Source: Ulva prolifera (taxonomy: Eukaryota; Chlorophyta; Ulvophyceae; Ulvales; Ulvaceae). Taken from it: DNA of 64,000 bases. The notes under the pieces were generated by a model. It was not told where the DNA came from. It did not search any database and saw only the letters and a list, made by a program, of their open reading frames with translations. Below are positions 37,090 through 50,472 of the stretch, in pieces. Location of the stretch: positions 4,097,315 to 4,161,314 of the forward strand of contig CM041199.1 of NCBI GenBank assembly GCA_023078555.1, given 5' to 3'. Position 1 is the first letter of the stretch, and the number at the start of each line of letters is the position of its first letter. The translations under genes and the position numbers were made by a program.

Positions 37090-37386
37090 GTTTGTGGATT
37101 TGTCTGATCTTCAGGACCAACACAGCAAACCAACCGGAAGGATCTTTAACCTGAAAGAGGGAGATTCTATTCGCTGTTGTGCAGTTTATGGCATCGCGAA
37201 GAAGCGCACGAATGGACGCCCGAACAACAAAGCCGCCTCCCGCTCTCGCGATTGGTCGTGCAGACCAACGCGCACTGCAGCCAGCGGTAGGCGGCGAACA
37301 ATTGCGCCGATCACCGGCTTAAACTAGCCCGAAAACACGACTTCGATCTCTCTCCTTGTTCTCTACATGCAAAGGAATCGGTAATC
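37090..37386. promoter_or_regulatory. Shared RPLP0/RPS23 promoter region
   Basis: Only 297 bp separate the two start codons. CGATTGGTCG (near 37250) and an adjacent GACCAA give facing CCAAT-type motifs. A pyrimidine tract (CTCTCTCCTTGTTCTC, about 37349-37364) lies just before the RPS23 start, recalling 5'TOP-type leaders. No TATA box is evident. Confidence 0.5.
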
Positions 37387-37815
37387 ATGGGTAAGACTCG
37401 TGGTATGGGAGCTGGTCGCAAGCTGCGCTTGCATCGCAAGGAACAGCTCTGGGCAGACAAGGATTACAACAAGGCTCATCTTGGCTCTGAGTGGAAGAAG
37501 CCCTTCGCAGGCGCTTCGCACGCCAAGGGCATCGTGCTTGAGAAGATTGGCATTGAGGCTAAGCAGCCCAACTCAGCTATCCGTAAGTGCGCTCGTGTGC
37601 AGCTCATTAAGAACGGAAAGAAGATTGCTGCTTTTGTTCCGAATGATGGCTGCCTCAACTTCGTGGAGGAGAACGACGAGGTGCTGATCGCCGGTTTCGG
37701 TCGTCGTGGCCATGCCGTCGGTGACATTCCCGGTGTCCGTTTCAAGGTGGTGAAGGTTTCAGGTGTAGCTTTGCTTGCGTTGTTCCGTGGCATCAAGGAG
37801 AAGCCTAGGTCCTAA
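37387..37815 (+). CDS. RPS23: 40S ribosomal protein S23 (uS12), single exon
   Basis: 142 residues, full length for the family (about 142-145), from [14 protein letters not shown] to KEKPRS. It lines the decoding centre; the loop [10 protein letters not shown] carries the proline that is hydroxylated in other eukaryotes. [28 protein letters not shown] and [14 protein letters not shown] are intact. The plant-like N-terminus supports a green lineage. It has no intron in the coding part, unlike its neighbours, and moderate third-base GC. A TGTAA lies at 37839-37843. Codon use differs from the GC-saturated 3' exons nearby. Confidence 0.98.
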   Translation: MGKTRGMGAGRKLRLHRKEQLWADKDYNKAHLGSEWKKPFAGASHAKGIVLEKIGIEAKQPNSAIRKCARVQLIKNGKKIAAFVPNDGCLNFVEENDEVLIAGFGRRGHAVGDIPGVRFKVVKVSGVALLALFRGIKEKPRS

Positions 37816-39678
37816 GCATCGATCTGGCCTGTCTCTCCTGTAACTCTCTCCACAGCTGCATGGAAGCTGCAGCAGCGCAGCAACTGGTTGCCACCTTGAT
37901 TTGACGCAGATACTCAAGAGCTATTGACTAGATGCTGCTCACTCTATTTTGTAGGCTATGCCATGCCCTGGTTCCTGAGTCTGCTATGTGTGGTCACCAG
38001 TGTGGGTATGCTCCATAGAGCCGACTTGCAAATGTAGTACCAAGCGGTTGATACGCTGTATCGATTCTTGGGCGCGTGATTGTGCCAGCCGTTGTCGGTC
38101 CTCCATTTCACAATGTCTGCTGCCTTGTTGCCAGTGATGCATGTCGAGCTCAATGCGTCCGTCTTTTGGACAGCTGTTCCCGACCTGGCAACTTGATCGC
38201 CGTGGAAGTAGCCGAACGTTTTGCAGTTTCCAGTCTGATAGTTGGTGATTGTTGTAGTGTCTGACCCTTGTGGTCAAGGGTCAGCAATGACCTTGACATA
38301 GCACTGAGGGTCTCAGAACTTGCACACGCACAGGATGCATGGGTTTATTACCTTGCATGCAGCACATCATATAAACTTTCATGTTTAATCCTACGTCAGA
38401 TCGGAGTTTCATCCCACATCATACCCTTCAGACATAAACGTACACAAAGGAGCCACCAGGTTCCATGTTACAAACACAATGCTCCCTCACATCCATCCTG
38501 TCAATTACATATGTGACACGTACTACATGAATCCTGTGATATGATATGTGTGCAGTATAGCCGCTCCATATTGCGGTCATGCTCCCCGATCTAGCTCTAG
38601 TTCTCTATATCAAGCCTCTGAGCCAGCTGCGTTGTTATTTGGAGGGAGCAGCTTCTTCAATGGAGCAACTGGCACACAGCATGCTGTGGATGCCTCATCC
38701 ACTTGATACAGCATCACCAGCACATTTGCTCTCTCAAACACCTGCACGTGCAGCCCTGGAACACAAGGATTGCAGAAGGCCTGCTATAGTTACCAAACAA
38801 GACCAATTCGTTGCAGACCAAGCAGCATTTTCTGCACATTCGTATTGGCTCGGACCGCCCCACCCAGAGCAACCTGTCTCCAACCACAATGTCATTTGGT
38901 GCCCACCGCCACACCAATTGCAGAGCCGCTGGCCTGTTTAGATTGTAGGACAGCACGTTCAGGCTCAATCATCAAATGGCTGTCGAGTAGCAGCGTCAAA
39001 GCTTTCACATGCCCGAAGCTGTGTGGCCTCAAGTATGTGCCCTTCAGCTCGCAGACTTTCATGCCAGCTGGGACACACACACACACACACAGCCAAACAG
39101 TGACTGATCATCGCCTACCTTATCATAGATAGACGTGCGAGTTCAAGCAGGCCTCTGATGAATTGATGGTAAAAAGAGTTGATAGTGTAAACCACATCTA
39201 AACCACATCAAAACCACATCCTTTGATCTCAATATTGCTCAACGCACAGTGTGGTTTGTGGCACTTCACCCATGTTGACAATGCGATGCGTCGTGGCCAT
39301 GGTTTACGCTGTGCTTATCACTACCTTGGGCCAGAAACTTGGCCTTGTGGATTCTCTATCACTGTTGCCATACTGGCATACTCGGGCTGTCTAGCTGTTT
39401 TCTTGGTGACTCGGAACCGTCCAATATACGAAGGCTAGGTTACATACACATACATGCACAGGAGGAGGCTGTGTGAATTACGTACAGTTGTCTAAACAGG
39501 GCATCCAGGCGGTTGACCCCTTCAGCATGACATCCTGTTCATTTGCAGCGATGAATATCCCATACAAGATACGGCTACAACAAGGCAATGCCCCGTAAAA
39601 GATACAACTGCAGAGTCTCGTTAGCTCACTGTATCTGATGATGCTGACACGCCAGGCCACCCAACGCATGTGTTGCAT
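37816..39678. other. Stretch with exon-like pieces but no assigned gene
   Basis: On the minus strand an open piece at about 39062-38960 follows a long GT microsatellite ending in CCCAG and reads WHESLRAEGHILEATQLRAC or, in another frame, GMKVCELKGTYLRPH. Another at about 38865-38780 reads GGAVRANTNVQKMLLGLQR. They might be terminal exons of the SMC gene or a small separate gene; phases do not settle it. A CA microsatellite lies at 39073-39091. Confidence 0.25.
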
Positions 39679-42600
39679 TTATGTTCTCTTGATCATGCGG
39701 CTCTGCAATGAATGCATGCCAACACGGGCGGCAGCAGCGGCACAGTGCTGGGCCGGGTGGCCCACCTGCGGCTTGTGGGAGATGACGAGGAACTGCGTCG
39801 GGGCGGCGGCCATGTAGGCGCCGAGGTGCGCCGCGCGGCGCACGTCGAGCGCCGCGTCGACCTCGTCGCACAGGAACCACGCCGGCCGGAGCGTGCCGTG
39901 CACCGCGAGCGACAGCGCGAGCGCCGCGAGCGCCTGCTGCCCCCCCGACAGCAGCGGGAACGCCTGCCACGGGCCCGCGTCTGGCCTGCACGACCCAAAG
40001 TGCATGTGGTTGCAATGCATGAGGTGCATGCATGTGGGGATCTGCAGGTCTGTGAGTCGCGGCTGCCCTCAGGGTGAGGTCGCACGTGCAGGCACAGAGA
40101 CGAGGGGATGGAGTAGATATAAGAACAGCTTATTCTCTTGGCTATGGCATTAGCAGTGTGCATGATGCTGCAGCCCGGGAACGTGCCAGGAATGAGATAC
40201 ACAGGACGAGGTGGTATTCAGTTAATTGAGCACGGGGCGACAGTGAAGGCGAACGGACCTGACGGAGAGGAGGATGCCTTCAGAGAAGAGAACGTGCTTG
40301 TCGAGGGTCATCACGAGCTCGATGTCCCCTGCGCCGCCGGTCAGCGTGCCGAAAATCCTGCACGCATGCGCTCCCATTCCCTTCAGCCATCTAGCAAACG
40401 TTGCGGCACGGGTGCGGCAGTACCGCCGCTACGATGCAACGCAGTGGCCACAAAGTGGCGCATGTGGCTTGTATTGCATGTGAAGAATCCGTCAGCACCC
40501 CGGCCACGCCAAGTGGCTGCAGTCAGGGGCGTCTTCTTCGTACAGAGGGCCCCGGGGCGCACTCGGAGGTTTTGGCCTTGATGACAGACATGTGTCGAAC
40601 AAAGGCCGCATAGCGCTTGTCCTCCAGCGCCGCCCTGCAAGCCACCTGCTGTCAGGTGTCTAGAGCTGCCATCATGTGGCGTGGCCATTTAGCGCCGTTC
40701 AGTGTGGGCGGGTGACGTCCACACCTAGAGCTCAGCATGTCGCATTGGCACTGGTCACAGAACCTTCCGGATGCAGACCACCCGCCTCCCTTTCACTCGT
40801 TGCATTGCCTGCCAACTCTACTCCGCTCCTTAGGACCACCATGAACAATACTTGAAGGTCTAGCCCCCCCCCCCCCCCTTTCGATGACTATCTACACATC
40901 CTAGCTGTGTGCCGAACACCGCGTGTCGCCGCTGTGATGCAAGCGCGGTCACATCAAGCACCTGCCGCACACACACACCACAGATGCCCAGCGCACCTCT
41001 GCCGCGCCTGCTCATCCATATCCGCCAGCAGCGCCTTTGCGGCCGCCGCCTCCTCCTTCAGCCGCGCCCGCGCCGCGCGGTCCTCTGCGATGCTTTCCCG
41101 GTCCACCCGCGCCAGCGCGGCGCCCGCCGCGGCGCGTGCTGCGGCGTGCTGCCGCTGCACCTCGGTGAGGCCGCGGCGCAGCCGGGTGAAGGTGCCGAGG
41201 CTGGCGACGGCAGCCGGGTCAGCCCAGTCTCTGTGGATGCCGCGTGGCCCTGCAGTGGCGTGGTGCGTATGCATGTGGTCGCCGGTGAGGGTGCTATGGG
41301 GGGATGTACATATACAGCGCCACAGTGACAGTCCAGGATCAGGCATCAAACATTGCCTAACATCGGGAAGTGGGAGTTGCGTGTGCAGGCGAGAACCTGT
41401 CTGCGGGCTTGTGCCAGTGTCATTGAAGCCCCAGTGCAGGGTGAAATAGCCGCTGCTGTGTTCGGGCTCAATCAGGCCAGCCGGCCCACACCATCCTTGA
41501 CCGCCCTGTGGCCAGACCCGTTACAACATTCCTACACCATTCCATGCCGCAAGACCAATGTGGGCCGCCTCCATTGCTGGAGGGCTTTGTCGAGTGCCGC
41601 CATCTCTGCAAAAACCTTCCGAGCCTACTCCTGCTCACCATGTGGGGAATGCATGCTCCCGGAGACCGTCCCAAAGCCAAAGTTGGCGGCCAGCAATGCT
41701 GACTCAGCAAGCCCGCACCTGCAGTGGCTCCAGCATCGCCTTCCGCCACCTCCGAGTCAGAATCACCTCCACTCTCCTCATCTGACGTGTCTTCCAGGAC
41801 CGGCGCACGTCCGCCTCGAGCCCCGAACGCGCACCGGCGCCGCTTGCGCTCTCGTGCCGAGCCACCGCCGCCCAGAGGCCTATCGGTAGGCTCGCATGCA
41901 TGTCGCCCCACCGTGTGCGCGTCCCCCACAGCGCCTCTCCCACCGGGTTGGACGTGGGGCCTCCCTCCAGGCGCGTGAGCGTCATAATTCTGATCCACCG
42001 CACCTTCCGCTGCATTTGATACAAGTTCCGGTGCTGACGGGGCGTTCGATGGGTCAGGGGTGTGTGCGGGCTGAGCTCCCTCCTGTGCTCCTCCGCCAAG
42101 CTGCTGCGGAAGAGACTCTAGGTCCTGCTCCACAGCCTTGACAGCCTCCGCGGCGGTGCTCACCTGCTCCATGAAAGCCCAGGATGAAAGCCCATGGGCA
42201 TCAGCTCAAGCACAGCTCCAAATGCTTCGTCAGATGACAGCAGTGTCTGTGCAACCCCACCCGGAAGAGTTGTCAGGTGGGATGGCTTCCAGGGACCATG
42301 CATGAATGGAGTCGCGGCAATCTGTTTGTAGCAGTCGTCAAGCTTTGGCGCCGAGGTGTATGCTCATGCAAAGAACACCCAGTCGGTATCTGCGTGCTCG
42401 TGCAGAGGCTCGAGGTATCGAGGGTGGTGACGCAGCGGCTCTCACAGTCTGAGAGTGCATTCTGGGGCTGTCAGATGTGCGGTGGCCGTGATTCGACCAG
42501 CAAGCAATCACTTCAGTGTCACTGCAGTGGCTTGTGTGGGGCCACAAGGGCACTTGGTCACCTCACAGGGTGATTCCTACTTCTCAGGTGTAAATTTCCA

Positions 42601-45600
42601 GTTGACGGCCTCTGTCGGAGCAATGACGCAGCCGCCCGTCAGCATCGCTATGCCCGGCACACGGCAGCGCAGCACACGCCATTGGCACGGATGCCACAAC
42701 GTGTCTATCTTCACATTTGCACTGAGTCATGAGGGGCCAGCGGGAGCGATGCGCACATTGTCCTGCAGAGCGCGGAGCACAGCACGCACAGCGTCGCAGG
42801 CGCCCCGCGCGCGCTGCTGTGCCGCGGCCGCCTGCTCTGCTTCTGCGCGGGCCGCCGCAGCAGCCGCCTTGGCTGCCTTGCATGCCTGCAGGCGCTGGGA
42901 GCACTCCTCCTGCACAGCACGACTGCTGGAGGCTGCGTTAGCAGGGCGGCGACCATGCATGCATGACCATGCATGCAGTGTCGCAAGTCCTGACCCGTGG
43001 TGAGAAGTTCACACATGAGCAGGCCATTGCAGCAGACTACTAAAGGTTGCAGCGAGACGCACTGAAGCCGGACACAGATAGAAACTCATTCTCATGTAAT
43101 TGCTGCAGCCATCTGGCTCCTAGAAGTGGAACAACACAGTGAATACACAACATTTCCTATCTCGGCAGCAGTAGCAGTCCACTACCTTGGCCTCTTCTAC
43201 TGCAGCGTCCGAGCCTTCGAGAACCTTCTCTGCCTGCGCCACCTGTGCCTCCAGCGCGCTGCAGTCTAGAACCTTCCGCAGCCTTCCGGCCTCCTTCCGT
43301 GCCGCCTGGGCCTCCGCGGTGTGCGTGGCGCAGCGGCCGCGGGCGGCGGCGAGCGCGTCTTGCGCCGCCGCTAGCTCCGCCTGGGCGTGCTGTGCACGCT
43401 CACGCTGCGCGGAGGGGAAGTGCGACAGCCACGCCTGCGCTGCGGCGTTGCGCGCTGCGACCTCGCGCCCCAGCGCGGCCTCCGCCCGCTGCACGGCCGC
43501 CGCCGCAGCCTGCACTACTGCGTGCAGTTATCTGGGTTGATAGATGCAAGACACCATGGTGCGACATTCCTGATGTGAGCAAACCTGGTGGAAATCGATT
43601 CATTGAGGAGCCTGTTGCGCCACAGGAGCGTGGGCTATATAGAAGCCAGCTGCCCCACGAGACCGGATGCGTGCAAAAGCACACAGCTAGGGGCGGATGC
43701 AAGGAAATGCATGTGCACACACCTCTAGGGATCGCTGAGCGTCCACCACCGCGGCCCCCAGCCGCCGCGCCTGGGCCGCGGCAGTCCCGGACCGCCGCTG
43801 CCGCTGCTTCAGCACCGCCTGCGCCGCCGCCGCGGCCTGCTGCGCTGCGGCGGTCTCCCGCCGCCGCTCCTGCAGCACCGCCTCTGCGGCGGCAGCGGCA
43901 GCGGCTGCGGCCTCGCAGCGAGCGTGCAGCGCATCCACGCTCCCGGCACCACCACCAGCATCCTACGCGCGCCAGTTGCAACGCTGTCAGCAAACAGTCT
44001 TTCGCGCAGCATCGATATCCCTGTGTAATACATGTGTGCGTGCTTGGTGTCGTTACATACGCTCTCAGAGGTATGAAATTCTTCCTATGAAGCCATTGGG
44101 GGTGGTGGGGGGGGGGCACACCTTGGTATCAATGGCGCGTTCTTCAGCAGAGGTATGGGAATCACGCAGTGGCTGCGGGGCATACTTGATGACACCCGTG
44201 TGGCTGCGGCGGCCACAGGTGACCTCGCAGCTCGGCTGGATGACCTCAAGGTCCCTGCAGCGCAGCGGCAGTTGGCAGACATATGTACATGGCAACCGGC
44301 GCCTGGAATTGCCCGTACCATACATGACACATCTCCTGTGGAGCAGACGACTGCGGGGTAGAACAGGCAGCACAGCAGCAAATGAAGCCCCAGCAGATGC
44401 TGACGACAATCCCTTCCGCTTTCGCCCCTCAGGCCGCAGCTGTGCTCAGGTGATGATACAATGCAGACGCTGACAGCCTCATTCCGCACGCCCCCAGCCC
44501 GAGCCCACTCTTGAAGGAGACAGCAGTCAATGTGTGAAATTTTGAAATTCCAAATTTCCTAGTTCCCTTCGTGCACAATGAGGGACCTGGCATACTGTGG
44601 GTCAACACCCAAGCCCAGACGCAGGTACAGCCTCCCAGTCCAGCGCTGCCACATCATGAGCACACCTTGTCACAAGCCCAAACTTCCGGTCCAGTCGCCG
44701 CTGCTCTGCCGAACATGCCTCAGCCACAGGCCAGGAGTCCACCAGCACCCAGTTCTGCAGCCCTTCAGCCGCCGTCGCGAGCGCCGCCTCGTGGCCTGGC
44801 CGCGCGCGAAGGCCCCCCGCGAGCGGCACGGCCCCCCGCGCCCGCCAAGCCGCCAGCAGCCGCGCACGCTCCCCCCGCTCCTCCCCGCCCCCCCGCCGCT
44901 CCTCCACGATGAGACACTTGAGGCAGCCGGCGCGGCGCTTGGTGACGGCGTCGAGGGCCGCGAGGGCCGCGGCGCGGTTCGACGTGACAATGGTGGCCGC
45001 GAGGTTGGCGGTGCTGCGGAGGGCGGTGGCTACCGGGGCTACCAGGGCGGGATCGGCGACAGCGGTGCAGTCGCAGAGGCGGCCGTGGACGGTGCCGGGA
45101 AGCTGCCCTGCAGCGCCGGGCCGGTTTGGATGTGAGTGTATTTGTCACTTCGTGCGGTAAGATGTGCGGTTCTGATACAGGCCATGTTCTTTTGTTTGCA
45201 TGGTGCGGACACGTCTGAAGACCGCAGCGGACACAATGGCATGCATGTGCACGCCATGCATATCTGAGAGACATGACAACACTTATAACACACAGTTTGT
45301 CGGAATCTCACCGGCTTGGCTGAGCTGCAGGAGGTCCGCGATCGCGCGATCAAGTGCCGACTCAGACGCCCGCATGTCCGCCACCTCCCTCTGTTTCTCC
45401 TCGGCCACTTTCAACCCCACCCGCGCCTCCGCCACCGCCGCCTGCTCCTGCCTCCACGCCACCTCCGCCACGCCGTCTGCCGCTGCTGCCTCCTCCGCCG
45501 CGGCGCCAGCCGCGGCCACATCCGCCTGCGCCGCGGCGACCGCCTCTTCCGCGTTGCTGTGCACCTGCTGTGCCTTTTCGTGTGCCGCAACAGCCGCAGC

Positions 45601-48566
45601 GTGTGCGCACTCGGCCGCAGCGTGGCGGTCCGCTTGGACGCAAACGGCCTCTTGTGCGGCCGCCACGGCCGCCGCGTGCGCGTCGCGCTGCGACTGCTGT
45701 GCTAACGATGCGGGTGAGGTGTCCATCACAGCCTCCGCGTCTCGCCGCTTGACCTCCCTGCGCATACTCCACACAGATCAGACAGCTACAGCTGGGCGGA
45801 CCTGCCATTGTTCCTGCCGCAAAGGATGTGTTTGGTAGGTGTTTCGGCGTGCATGACCAATCGTCACCTAATCACACACCTATGTCCATCACATCATAAA
45901 ACCCCAACTCTCTATACGTCGCCTGCCAGGCATCATAAACTTACTTTGCACAAGAGAATTGCACCAGTCTCGGATGGAAGTGTACGGAAACAGTTCCTGG
46001 TGTAGGGGCACCGCTACACGACACCACACGCCACTACAAGCCACTCCAGCAGCTGGTGCGCACAGGGCCGCGGTGCGCTCTGCGGCGGCCTGCTGCGCTA
46101 CGCCCAGCGCCACGTCAGCCGCCGCCGCAGCGGCCTCGGCCGCCGCGAGCTCCTGCTCATGCAGGCGCCGCTGCTTGCCGCGGTGTGCCAGCTGCCCGCG
46201 CTTCACCTTGGCCGCCGCCGCGGCCGTGCAGCGGGCGCGCTCCGCCACCTGCTGCTGCCGCTTGGCCCCCTCCGCGGCCTTCACCGCGCGCTGCGCGGCC
46301 GCGGCGTGCTCGGCGGCGGCGCCGTTGGCCGTTGCGGTGGCGCGCTTGGCGGCCGCGGCCGCGGCCTCGCGGGCCTTTACCTCGTGCTCTGCTGCTTCGG
46401 CCTGCATGTAGATATTGCGTGGCTTGGGTGCACAGCAAAGTGTGGGGCTCCGGGTGAGCATGTACTGCATGGCTTGGATGCACAGCGGCACATGCATTGT
46501 AGGTCTTTGATGATGTGGCGTGAGCGCGCTGTCCAGCCCGCATGAAGCTGCTGTCAATGGCCCTGTGGCCGTGTCTGAGCATCCTCGCCACACCCGACGC
46601 TTGCACCACACACAATACCGCACTCTAATACTTCTCAAATCGTTGAACGATTGATTCTAGCTCCTCTAGGTCGTAGTTATCACTGCGGTGTGATCGCCCG
46701 GTTGCCTCTCTGCACGCACTGCCGCGTCAATTACATGTGTAATTTACGTGGTGTAAGCCCGCATGCAGGCCCGCAGCTGCAGCGCCGCGGGCTCTACCTG
46801 CGCAGTTCAGCAGAGGCCGGGGGGCGCACGTCCGCGGTGAGGGCGGTGCGAGCGGCGAGCAGCGGCGGCAGCTGCTTGCGCAGGTCTGCTGCGTGCGCGC
46901 GCTGCTGCTCCTCGACCGCCGCGTGGGCCTGCAGCAGCTTCGCGACCTCGGGCTGCAGCTCGGCGCGGCGCACGCGCAGCGCGGCGGCGGCCGCGGCCTT
47001 GTCGTCGAGGTCTGTCTGGATGCTCTGGATGGAGCCACTGAGGCGCTCGATGTCCTGTACTCCGCGGCGGAATGGGGTGTCTCCCATTGACCGGGGCCGT
47101 TGTATGGTAGAACATGGAAGCAAGGCTCACATAGGATCGTCGTATGTGGTCCCGTTAACTCGGAGCTGTCAATGTCCAATAGGATACGGCTCAGTAAACT
47201 GAGATTTACTTTACTTTACATACGCGTACTGCAGACGGTGGCGTGGCCTGAGACAGGGCCCGGGAACAACGTGGAACCTGGGAGTCGAGACTGAACTCTT
47301 CTTCACAGTAGACAAGGACTCGCAGAAGCAAATGAGTGAGGTTGTAGCAGACGTTTGTGCGAGGGGCGGCACCCATGGATGCAGAGTTGTGCAAGCAAAC
47401 AGGCATGGGCGATAGGACCATCGACAGAGTCGAGCATCACAGGACTCATAGTGCCAGTGGTGATGCTGCTCCAGCTGTGCCACGATCAGCAAGTGCATCC
47501 GTTTCTCTTTTCTTGTGATGTCGAGCGGACCGGCTGTCTGTGATTGTCGAGCTGACCGTCTATGTTCCCATGGCGACTGGTGACAGATACCCATGTCCAG
47601 GAGCAGCTGGACCCAAGACGACAATGAGATGGCACGGACGGCTGGCTGTGCACACTTGGGTGTGCCAAGTCTATAGGTAGGTTTAGTGGACGCGCACACA
47701 AGAAGATGGTGCTCAAATGGCTTACCTGGCGCATATCCCATGTCCCTAAGAGCTTCTCCATGCTAGCAGCAAGCTTTACGGCATTCCTGGCGTCAAAGGC
47801 GAGGCAGGCCTGATTAACAACGCAGCAGGACATGAGGCCAAGGTCCATGCCATGTTGCTTCAGGAACTTCTTGACTTCACTCTGCATGGTCCGCACTCTG
47901 GAAATCAGCGGGTACTGAATGCTTGGCATGCCATAGCTGCGCACTGGTAAATTAACAGGGAAGGTGGTTCATACGTAGGAGCGATTGGGCAATGCCTCTT
48001 TGAGACACTCGGCAGGCAATGGTGCGCTGTCTTGGCAAGATGCACTGTACGTCGAATTTCCAGACGCAGTGATGCGCCTGCGCACTCTGATGTACCGAAC
48101 CACTTGGGAAGAGTTTTCATGTCCAGTCAGGGTTGTAACGAAGCCAACTTCCGTGCAACACTGGGCGTTTGCACCCTCGGATTGCGCTAGCCGGTGATTG
48201 ATGACCTCGCTGGCGCATTTGACGCGGATGCTGGCAAAGTTTGCGCCCAACGCAAACCTCGCAGCGTCTGCAATGACTGTTTTTCCGAGACCGTTGGGTC
48301 CAACAATTGCGGTGAAGCTGTCATCAAACGGGCCAATGAATGTCTCGCGCTGGAACGTTTTGAATCCTGGATGCACCGAGGTACCCCGTTGACGCTGTGA
48401 CGAGATCAGATGTCTAGCATAAGAGTTCAGTCTCTCCTTTCAGCACTGGGGCTGATATTATACCTGAGATGGCAAGATACGAGAGCCGGACATCGACGGT
48501 GGCAGTCCCGTCGTCGGGAGCACAAACGGCGATCCCGCTGTCGCAGAAGCAGCAGCCCACAGCCAT
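39679..48566 (-). CDS. SMC-family chromosome ATPase, divergent
   Basis: SMC proteins dimerise at a hinge and close rings round DNA. Exons 48566-48464, 48366-47975, 47881-47726 and 47054-46798 join in phase: MAVGCCFCDSG..., then VRLSYLAISGFKTF, GPF, Walker A GPNGLGKT (57-64), the Q-loop-type VVNQ and MEKLLGT. Ala-rich coiled-coil exons lie near 46400-46060 and 45780-45310. The hinge exon is 45107-44629. More coiled coil follows at 43940-43690, 43515-43190, 42930-42740 and 41260-41000. The C-terminal exon from 39985 has the signature LSGGQQALAALALSLA and Walker B AWFLCDEVDAALD. A donor at 39766 could add a further 3' exon, so the end is unsure, and some middle exons are unresolved. Orthology (SMC1, 2, 4 or another) is not clear: Leu replaces the usual Ser in the P-loop. 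Confidence 0.85.
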
Positions 48567-50472
48567 ATCGAAAATTCGTCAACAAAAACCCATACTAGCG
48601 TCTACATCAAGCGCTAGGGAGTGTATAAACTACGCAATGCAGCGCGGTGACATCAGCATTAGGCAGCATGGCTGTTGCACTGCGCACATCGACGTAAGCG
48701 CAAACCATGATGGGTGTCGCTGTCGACGAAATGGCCGCTCCTCATGCACAATAGCACAAATCAGTCACGTATTGCTGAATGATGCCTGCATGCTGTGCTC
48801 GGTGCATCTCTCGAGGTTGAGCAGTGATGCGTTTGCAGGCAAGCGCAGATCTGTGGCGCTGGGGGACATCTGGGTGCCAACACGCTGGAGATTGTCGGTC
48901 TAAGTCCATCAACTCAAACAATAGCAAGGACAAGAGCGCATACCACGTGAAAAGTGTTCATGACCAAGCCTGCCTGGATCATTCATTCTTTGGTTTTTCT
49001 GGGCGTGGCAGTTGTCGAGCTGGGTCAAGCGAAGCAGACTTGGATGTGGGAGAACTGCAAAGAGTGGAAAAGTCAGCATAATCGCCCAGCTCTCGCCTAT
49101 GACACACTCACGCAGATGTGTATCCAGTAGTATATCATTGCCATGCCTTGCGTGCTGAAATACCTGGGAGACACCGTTGCCATTGCTTGCATGCTGAACT
49201 GTCCTGAGTAACTGGCCTGAAGGTCCGATTCAGGCCCAATCGCCATACATACATGTGCACCAACTTGCACAATCTCATACCAACTCTCAGGCACGACTCT
49301 ATCTCCAGCTTCTGACGTGTCTTGCTTCAACTGCCGCAGGTCGACTCCTGACACACCAATCGCACAGAAAAGCATGCCCACGTACTCAACATGGCCACAT
49401 GTCGGTATCCTGTGTTTCGCAAGCAGCGCAGACTCTGTAGCATTAATGCAAAGGCTGCTGCGGCATTATGCCCACCCATACACTCCCTAAGCCCAAGGAG
49501 GGTGGCGTTCAGGCATGGATCTGGTTGCCATAATGTCCGGCACAAGCAGGGCCGCCCGACATAATCATGCTGCCTCACGCAGAGCAAGCAAATGTCGATA
49601 GATCGACTTATAATTGTCCTTGGTACGCTCTGGTAGGCAAGGCCCAGGGGACGCACATGCCCAGGCGACCGTATCAGTACTGCTGCCCTGCATAAGATCA
49701 GTTGTCTCCGCAGTTCTAGTCGGCACGCCCGCCACTCATCACCGCATGGTGCTGCACGACACCTGCTACGGATCATCGGCATGTCTCGAGACACTCGTGT
49801 ACCTCTCATCCTTAAATCTCAGACGCCAGTTTTCGCGGCGCTCGCGGTGGCCACCCCCAGAGCCAGCCCGCACATATCCCAACGCGGTGCCGCACACCCC
49901 ACAGGCTTCCACCCCCTCACAGCGGCGCCGTCAACACACGCATGCACATCGCAGCTCGCCCACCGCAAGCGTACCCCCAGTAACAGGCAGCGCTGGCAGA
50001 CGTGGCCGTGCTATCGTACCCCGCTGCAGCTGTACGATCCGCCGCATAGACTGCCAAGCGCTCGCTTTGCAATGATGGCGAGCCTGCCCCGCGGCCGGCC
50101 GGGACATCTCGCGACCACCCTCTTTCTGTCCGAGCTGGCCGGATCGCAGGAGCAGTCACAAACGCCGTGTATTGCTCCGAGCAACCCACCTCGCCTGCCG
50201 TCTTGTTATGTATCGAGGCAAGCAGACCTGCGCGCTCCCCCAGCCCAAGGGCTCCCCCCGGGTGTCCAACGGCCGTGCACTCGCTACCAAACTGTTGCAA
50301 CGCATGCGCTACCAACTTGCTGCTGCCCATCTGAAGCAGCAGAGTGATCTGAAGCCGGCCTCCGTCTTGCTTCGGATCATCAGACAAGCGCGCGGGAGGC
50401 GCACTCGCTCCTGCTGTGGCTAGCTGACTGTCTCTGAAGCAGTACCGCCTTGAGGAAGGCTTGCGGCACGCG
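48567..50472. other. Intergenic stretch between SMC and KAE1
   Basis: Contains the SMC promoter side and the KAE1 3' side. Overlapping long open frames on both strands (about 49781-50347 plus, 49917-50387 minus) show no domain and no linked splice sites. I support no gene here. Confidence 0.5.

Noticed and set aside
43245-46457. Plus-strand Pro- and Ala-rich open frames opposite the SMC gene
   Set aside because: They mirror the Ala-rich coiled-coil exons on the minus strand and have no independent support.
49781-50387. Overlapping open frames of 188 (plus) and 156 (minus) codons
   Set aside because: No recognised domain, unclear starts and both strands equally open; they fall in the 3' side of KAE1.
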